Below are positions 5,681-9,045 of a DNA stretch of 9,045 nucleotides, in pieces. The stretch is from the NCBI GenBank assembly GCA_024405065.1, contig JAKSPF010000045.1, positions 1 through 9,045 of the forward strand, in the 5' to 3' direction. Each line of letters begins with the position of its first letter. Within the stretch, counting starts at the first letter, position 1. A program made the translations under genes and the position numbers. The DNA is from Sphaerochaetaceae bacterium (lineage in GTDB: Bacteria; Spirochaetota; Spirochaetia; Sphaerochaetales; Sphaerochaetaceae). The notes below the pieces were generated by a model that saw only the letters and a program-made list of their open reading frames with translations, was not told the DNA's origin and ran no database searches.

Positions 5681-6671
5681 AAAGACTCTTTTTTCTGCTG
5701 TTCAACCCAGCGGAATACTTACTCTCGGGAATTATGTCGGTGCAATAAGCAACTGGAAAAGATTGATAGAAGAGTACGATTGTATATACGCATTGGCTGA
5801 TCTTCATACCCTTACGGTGAAGCAGGTACCAGCAGAACTCAGAGCACATTCCTATGAACTTGCTGCGCTCTACATTTCATGCGGGATTGATCCTGAAAAG
5901 TGCATTCTTTTTTGTCAGAGTCATGTCCACGAACATGCGGAACTTACATGGATACTGAACACGATGACATATCCGGGTGAACTTCAGCGTATGACTCAAT
6001 TCAAAGATAAAAGCAAAAGTCATTCCGACAATGTAAATATGGGACTTATGGATTATCCCGTGCTTATGGCCTCAGACATTCTTCTTTACAATGCTCATCT
6101 TGTACCTGTCGGTGCGGATCAGAAGCAGCATCTTGAACTGACGAGGGATCTTGCAATCAGGTTTAACAGCAGATATTCGGATACTTTTGTTGTTCCTGAA
6201 CCGTATATAGCCAAAACCGGTGCAAAGATTATGAGCCTTCAGGATCCGGAAAAGAAGATGAGTAAAAGCGATGCCAATGTGAATGCTTTTATATCAATGA
6301 ATGACGATCGTGATACAATTATAAAAAAATTCAAAAGGGCGGTTACTGACAGCGGAAATGAGATAAGAGCTGATGAATCAAAGCCCGGTATAACCAATCT
6401 TCTTACAATTTACTGTTGTGTAACAGGGAAGGAACTCTGTGATGCGGAAAAGGAATTTGACGGTGTCGGTTACGGCAATTTCAAAATTGCGGTAGGGGAG
6501 GCTGTTGCTGACCTTATTGAACCTGTAAGATGTGAAAAAGACAGGATTCTTTCTGATAAATCCTATCTGGATAAGGTCTTTGCAGACGGTGCTCTCAGGG
6601 CAGAACATATCGCAAGAAAAACCCTCTCAAAAGTTTATCGTAAGGTAGGACTTGTTGAGAGAAAGTTTTAA
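5670..6671 (+). CDS. trpS: Tryptophanyl-tRNA synthetase
   Basis: This class I enzyme charges tRNA-Trp with tryptophan as a cytoplasmic homodimer. The 333 residues match the bacterial family. The N-terminus FSAVQPSGILTLGNYVGA (8-25) carries the TrpRS form of the HIGH motif (LGNYVG). DYPVLMASDILLY (128-140) includes D136, which corresponds to the aspartate that binds the indole nitrogen in Bacillus TrpRS. VGADQKQHLELTRD (147-160) is the conserved ATP and tRNA region. KMSKS is complete at 196-200. The ATG at 5670 gives the standard family N-terminus, whereas an in-frame GTG at 5640 would add ten atypical residues. The gene overlaps the lipoprotein gene by 11 nt and ends only 2 nt from the thiI stop codon on the other strand. 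Confidence 0.97.
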   Translation: MENKKTLFSAVQPSGILTLGNYVGAISNWKRLIEEYDCIYALADLHTLTVKQVPAELRAHSYELAALYISCGIDPEKCILFCQSHVHEHAELTWILNTMTYPGELQRMTQFKDKSKSHSDNVNMGLMDYPVLMASDILLYNAHLVPVGADQKQHLELTRDLAIRFNSRYSDTFVVPEPYIAKTGAKIMSLQDPEKKMSKSDANVNAFISMNDDRDTIIKKFKRAVTDSGNEIRADESKPGITNLLTIYCCVTGKELCDAEKEFDGVGYGNFKIAVGEAVADLIEPVRCEKDRILSDKSYLDKVFADGALRAEHIARKTLSKVYRKVGLVERKF

Positions 6672-6673
6672 AT

Positions 6674-7867
6674 TCATACCCTGTAGCTGATTTCGTACTC
6701 TGTTGCTTCATCTGCACATTTTATCAGGATGTCATCTATGTTCATCTTGCTGAATGACGATTTTTCCGTTTCGGAATCAGGACGAACCAGAGGATGCTTG
6801 GGGCTGAACACAACACAGCAGTCGTCATAAGGGAGAATGCTTGTATCATAAGTGCCTATTTTCCGTGCTGTTTCAATAATTTCCTGTTTGTCCATTCCGA
6901 CAAGCGGTCTGAGAACAGGAATATCTGTCATTGAACTTGTGAAACACATTGCTTCAAGTGTCTGTGATGCAACTTGACCGAGAGCTTCACCGGTTACAAG
7001 AACTTTACATTTTCTTTTTTTTGCAATTATGTCGGCAACTTTTATCATTGCGGCACGCATCATAAGTGTGTGTTCATCTTCTTTTGAGTGGTCTTTTATC
7101 CACAGTTCTGCATCCGTAAAATTCACAACGTCAAGTGTTGTTCCCTGCAGTGAAGGGCCGAGAAGTTTTGCAAGGTCTTTTACCTTTTGTAGTGCTTGAT
7201 CCGAGGTGTAGGGATAGGCGTGAAAATACAGACAGTCAAGTTTGAGACCTCTTTTTGCCATTCTCCATCCTGCAACCGGTGAATCTATACCTCCGGAAAG
7301 GAGCAGAAGCCCTCTTCCCGAAACGCCTACAGGAATACCACCGCAACCGTCAATCGGAGATGTGTACATATAAACCTCATTGCGTATTTCAACGTACAGT
7401 ATTTTCTGAGGATTATGTACATCAACTTTCATGTCCGGATATCTTTCAAGAACAACACCTCCCAGCTCCGCTTCAATTTTGTAGCTGTTCATGGGAAATT
7501 GCTTGTGGGCTCGTCTTGCTTCAACCTTGAATGTTCCTGTTCCGTCGGAAAAGGGGGCTGCGGAAATAAGATCAACAGCAGTTTTTCTGATTGTTTCCCA
7601 TTCCTTTGAACATGTTACGGCTTTTGAAAAACCTGCAATTCCAAAAGTAGAGCTTAAGGCTTTTTTTACTGTTTCTTCCGGACAATTTTTGTCTACACTG
7701 AGATAAAAGCGTCCCTTTTCCCTTAAAAGAAGGCTATGATAAGGGTGAATTTTCAGTTTGATGTTGTTTTTCAGTTTTTTTTCAAAAAAACTTCTGTTTA
7801 ACCCTTTGAGACTTATTTCACCGAGTTTTATAAGGTAAAGATTTGAATTTTCAAGTTTGTTTTCCAT
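6674..7867 (-). CDS. thiI: tRNA 4-thiouridine synthase ThiI, without rhodanese domain
   Basis: ThiI adenylates U8 of tRNA and replaces its oxygen with sulfur to give 4-thiouridine, a near-UV sensor. In some bacteria it also serves thiazole synthesis. The 397 residues show an N-terminal ferredoxin-like part (LIKLGEISLKG) and a THUMP domain at about 60-165. A PP-loop ATP site follows at 191-197 (SGGIDSP), with the family motif TGEALGQVASQT at 292-303 and DCCVVFSPKHP with C350/C351 near the end. There is no C-terminal rhodanese domain, as in B. subtilis ThiI, so C350 or C351 probably receives the persulfide straight from the desulfurase. No thiamine gene is visible nearby, so tRNA modification is the likelier role. 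The start ATG overlaps the desulfurase stop by one base (TAATG), with AAGGAG 5 nt upstream. Confidence 0.96.
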   Translation of the reverse strand: MENKLENSNLYLIKLGEISLKGLNRSFFEKKLKNNIKLKIHPYHSLLLREKGRFYLSVDKNCPEETVKKALSSTFGIAGFSKAVTCSKEWETIRKTAVDLISAAPFSDGTGTFKVEARRAHKQFPMNSYKIEAELGGVVLERYPDMKVDVHNPQKILYVEIRNEVYMYTSPIDGCGGIPVGVSGRGLLLLSGGIDSPVAGWRMAKRGLKLDCLYFHAYPYTSDQALQKVKDLAKLLGPSLQGTTLDVVNFTDAELWIKDHSKEDEHTLMMRAAMIKVADIIAKKRKCKVLVTGEALGQVASQTLEAMCFTSSMTDIPVLRPLVGMDKQEIIETARKIGTYDTSILPYDDCCVVFSPKHPLVRPDSETEKSSFSKMNIDDILIKCADEATEYEISYRV

Positions 7868-8994
7868 TAAAGCTCCTTTGCAAGTTCTTTTACTTCCTGT
7901 TCTGTATTCAACTGAGAAAGTGAAACCCTGATTGCGGACATCCTGTTCAAAGGATCAATGTTCATTGCAGACAGGACACTTTCAGCCTTACCTCTTGAAT
8001 TGGAACTGCAGGCACTTCCCGAGGACATACAGAATCCTTTATCATCCATCATTCTTATATACACTTCACTTGGAGTGGGTTTGACTGAAAAGGTAATGAT
8101 ATACGGAGAAAAACGGTTTGATGAAGCACAGGAAGGAGAGAGTAGTGTATAGCCTTTTTCAAGTACAGCATCTTCAACTATTCTTCTGAAGTGCATTACT
8201 GTGCTGTAATTTTCTTCAAAACCGCTTAATGAACTTTCAAGAGCGGTTACCATAGCCGCAATTGCAGGCAGATTTTCGGTACCGGGTCTGAGACCATATT
8301 CCTGTCCTCCGCCATTGGACAGAGAATTGATTGATTTGTTTCTATTGAAAAGAATACCGATTCCACGTGGTCCGCCGAACTTATGAGATGAAAAAGCAGC
8401 AGAATCAATATCAAGATTTTTGAGGCAGAATTCTGTTTTTCCGAGAGCCTGTACTGCATCACAGTGAATGTGAATTTTTCTTCCGTTGTTTTTTTCAAAG
8501 TTTCTGATGATATCCACACATTCTGTAATCGGTTGTACAGTGCCTGTGACATTGTTTACCGCCATTATACATACAAGTTTTGTTTTGGAATTCAGATTTT
8601 TTTCAAGTTGCGCCGGATTAATGTATCCTGAAGGACAATTAAGTGATGTTACAATCCATCCGTGATTTTCCAGTGTTTTTTTATGCTCTAAAACGGCAGA
8701 ATGTTCTATGCCTGTTGTGATTATGTGACCCGGAACCGGTTGTGTAAGAGGAGAATTCATGATTATAGAATCGCTTTCCGTTCCTCCTGATGTAAAAAAT
8801 ATTTCATCAGGTTCTGAACCGATGGCAGCAGCGGTTCTTTTTCTTAATTCGTTGAGTTTGCTTTTTGCACGGATACCTTCTGAATGTACCGACGACGGAT
8901 TACCTATGAATTCTGATGAAATCCTGCAATATTCATCAAGAGCATTTTGCAAAACAGGAGTTGTTGCAGTCCAATCAAAATAATGCTTTATCAT
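7867..8994 (-). CDS. Cysteine desulfurase (NifS/IscS family), probable sulfur donor to ThiI
   Basis: This PLP enzyme takes sulfur from L-cysteine, leaving alanine and an enzyme persulfide. The 375 residues show FDWTATTPV at the N-terminus (the family has FDNAATTP, so the asparagine is Trp here). TSGGTESD binds the cofactor phosphate, H98 stacks on the ring, and D179 and Q182 lie in HCDAVQ. The Schiff-base lysine is K205 in SSHKFGGPRGIG. The catalytic cysteine is C329 in SSGSACSS. It is shorter than E. coli IscS and has no ISC assembly genes beside it in the window. Its one-base overlap with thiI suggests a partner dedicated to tRNA thiolation, like NifZ in Bacillus; a general housekeeping role is also possible. 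The start ATG at 8994 fits the family N-terminus and has AGGCGG about 7 nt upstream. Its reading frame is open beyond that to the window edge, but the residues there do not resemble the family. Confidence 0.94.
   Translation of the reverse strand: MIKHYFDWTATTPVLQNALDEYCRISSEFIGNPSSVHSEGIRAKSKLNELRKRTAAAIGSEPDEIFFTSGGTESDSIIMNSPLTQPVPGHIITTGIEHSAVLEHKKTLENHGWIVTSLNCPSGYINPAQLEKNLNSKTKLVCIMAVNNVTGTVQPITECVDIIRNFEKNNGRKIHIHCDAVQALGKTEFCLKNLDIDSAAFSSHKFGGPRGIGILFNRNKSINSLSNGGGQEYGLRPGTENLPAIAAMVTALESSLSGFEENYSTVMHFRRIVEDAVLEKGYTLLSPSCASSNRFSPYIITFSVKPTPSEVYIRMMDDKGFCMSSGSACSSNSRGKAESVLSAMNIDPLNRMSAIRVSLSQLNTEQEVKELAKEL
7873..7878 (-). promoter_or_regulatory. Ribosome binding site of thiI
   Basis: AAGGAG on the - strand lies 5 nt before the thiI ATG, inside the last codons of the desulfurase gene. 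A strong site combined with a one-base stop/start overlap indicates translational coupling of the two genes. Confidence 0.75.
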
Positions 8995-9045
8995 ACTGTT
9001 GCCGCCTGTAAAACCGCATTGCGCAAAACCTCTTCCGGAATATTG
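8991..9045 (-). CDS. C-terminal end of an unidentified upstream gene (partial)
   Basis: Reading leftward from the window edge on the - strand, one frame gives NIPEEVLRNAVLQAATV and then a TGA at 8993-8991. This stop overlaps the desulfurase start in an ATGA junction, the same kind of tight coupling seen between the other genes here. The peptide looks like a plausible amphipathic C-terminal helix. Only 17 residues are visible, so no family can be named. A competing reading is that the desulfurase frame, also open here, extends further upstream; its peptide (rich in Gly, with Cys and Phe) looks less like a real N-terminus. Confidence 0.45.
   Translation of the reverse strand, partial: NIPEEVLRNAVLQAATV

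Noticed and set aside
7255..7706. Three overlapping + strand frames inside thiI
   Set aside because: All are antisense to the conserved THUMP and PP-loop region of thiI, without start signals or recognisable products.
8247..8552. A 101-codon - strand frame within the desulfurase gene
   Set aside because: It is out of frame with intact, conserved desulfurase sequence on the same strand and has no family resemblance.
8995..9045. N-terminal extension of the cysteine desulfurase
   Set aside because: The frame is open to the edge, but the peptide there does not resemble the family, whose N-terminus normally begins just before the FD-x-x-ATTP motif. An ATG with AGGCGG upstream sits at the expected place.

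Overview
The window looks like chromosomal housekeeping DNA from a spirochaete, most likely a Treponema-like organism. The grounds are a moderately AT-rich base composition, a long isoleucyl-tRNA synthetase of the eukaryote-like type that is usual in spirochaetes, a relaxed spirochaetal-style lipobox (LVSC) on a novel lipoprotein, and a compact rpmF-acpP-rnc cluster. This assignment is an inference from gene content; no rRNA or other marker lies in the window.

Layout: (1) positions 1-260 hold the C-terminal end of a sugar/nucleoside-type ABC permease on the + strand. (2) Positions 260-472, between the convergent permease and rnc genes, are filled by a degenerate repeat element with 17-nt terminal inverted repeats and related motifs about 52 nt apart. 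(3) On the - strand runs a compact operon, rpmF > acpP > rnc (ribosomal protein L32, acyl carrier protein, RNase III). (4) A divergent promoter region lies at about 1649-1835, with recognisable sigma70-type promoters facing both ways and a small hairpin in the rpmF leader. (5) On the + strand runs a tightly overlapping operon, ileS > lipoprotein > trpS. (6) On the - strand, meeting trpS tail to tail with a 2-nt gap, runs a sulfur-transfer operon: (unknown gene, only its end visible) > cysteine desulfurase > thiI.

How the genes work together: most of the window serves translation. IleRS and TrpRS charge tRNAs. L32 is a 50S protein and RNase III matures rRNA. The cysteine desulfurase with ThiI probably makes 4-thiouridine at position 8 of tRNA. 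ACP carries growing acyl chains for lipid synthesis. The one gene of unknown role is the lipoprotein, which is translationally coupled on both sides to the two synthetase genes. It lies directly after ileS, the position that, from memory, the outer-membrane lipoprotein Tp0453 occupies in T. pallidum, and it is the best candidate for something not well described.

I saw no tRNA or rRNA gene, CRISPR array, transposase, prophage gene or obvious intrinsic terminator. The two most rewarding places to look are the repeat element at 260-472 and the lipoprotein at 4961-5680.
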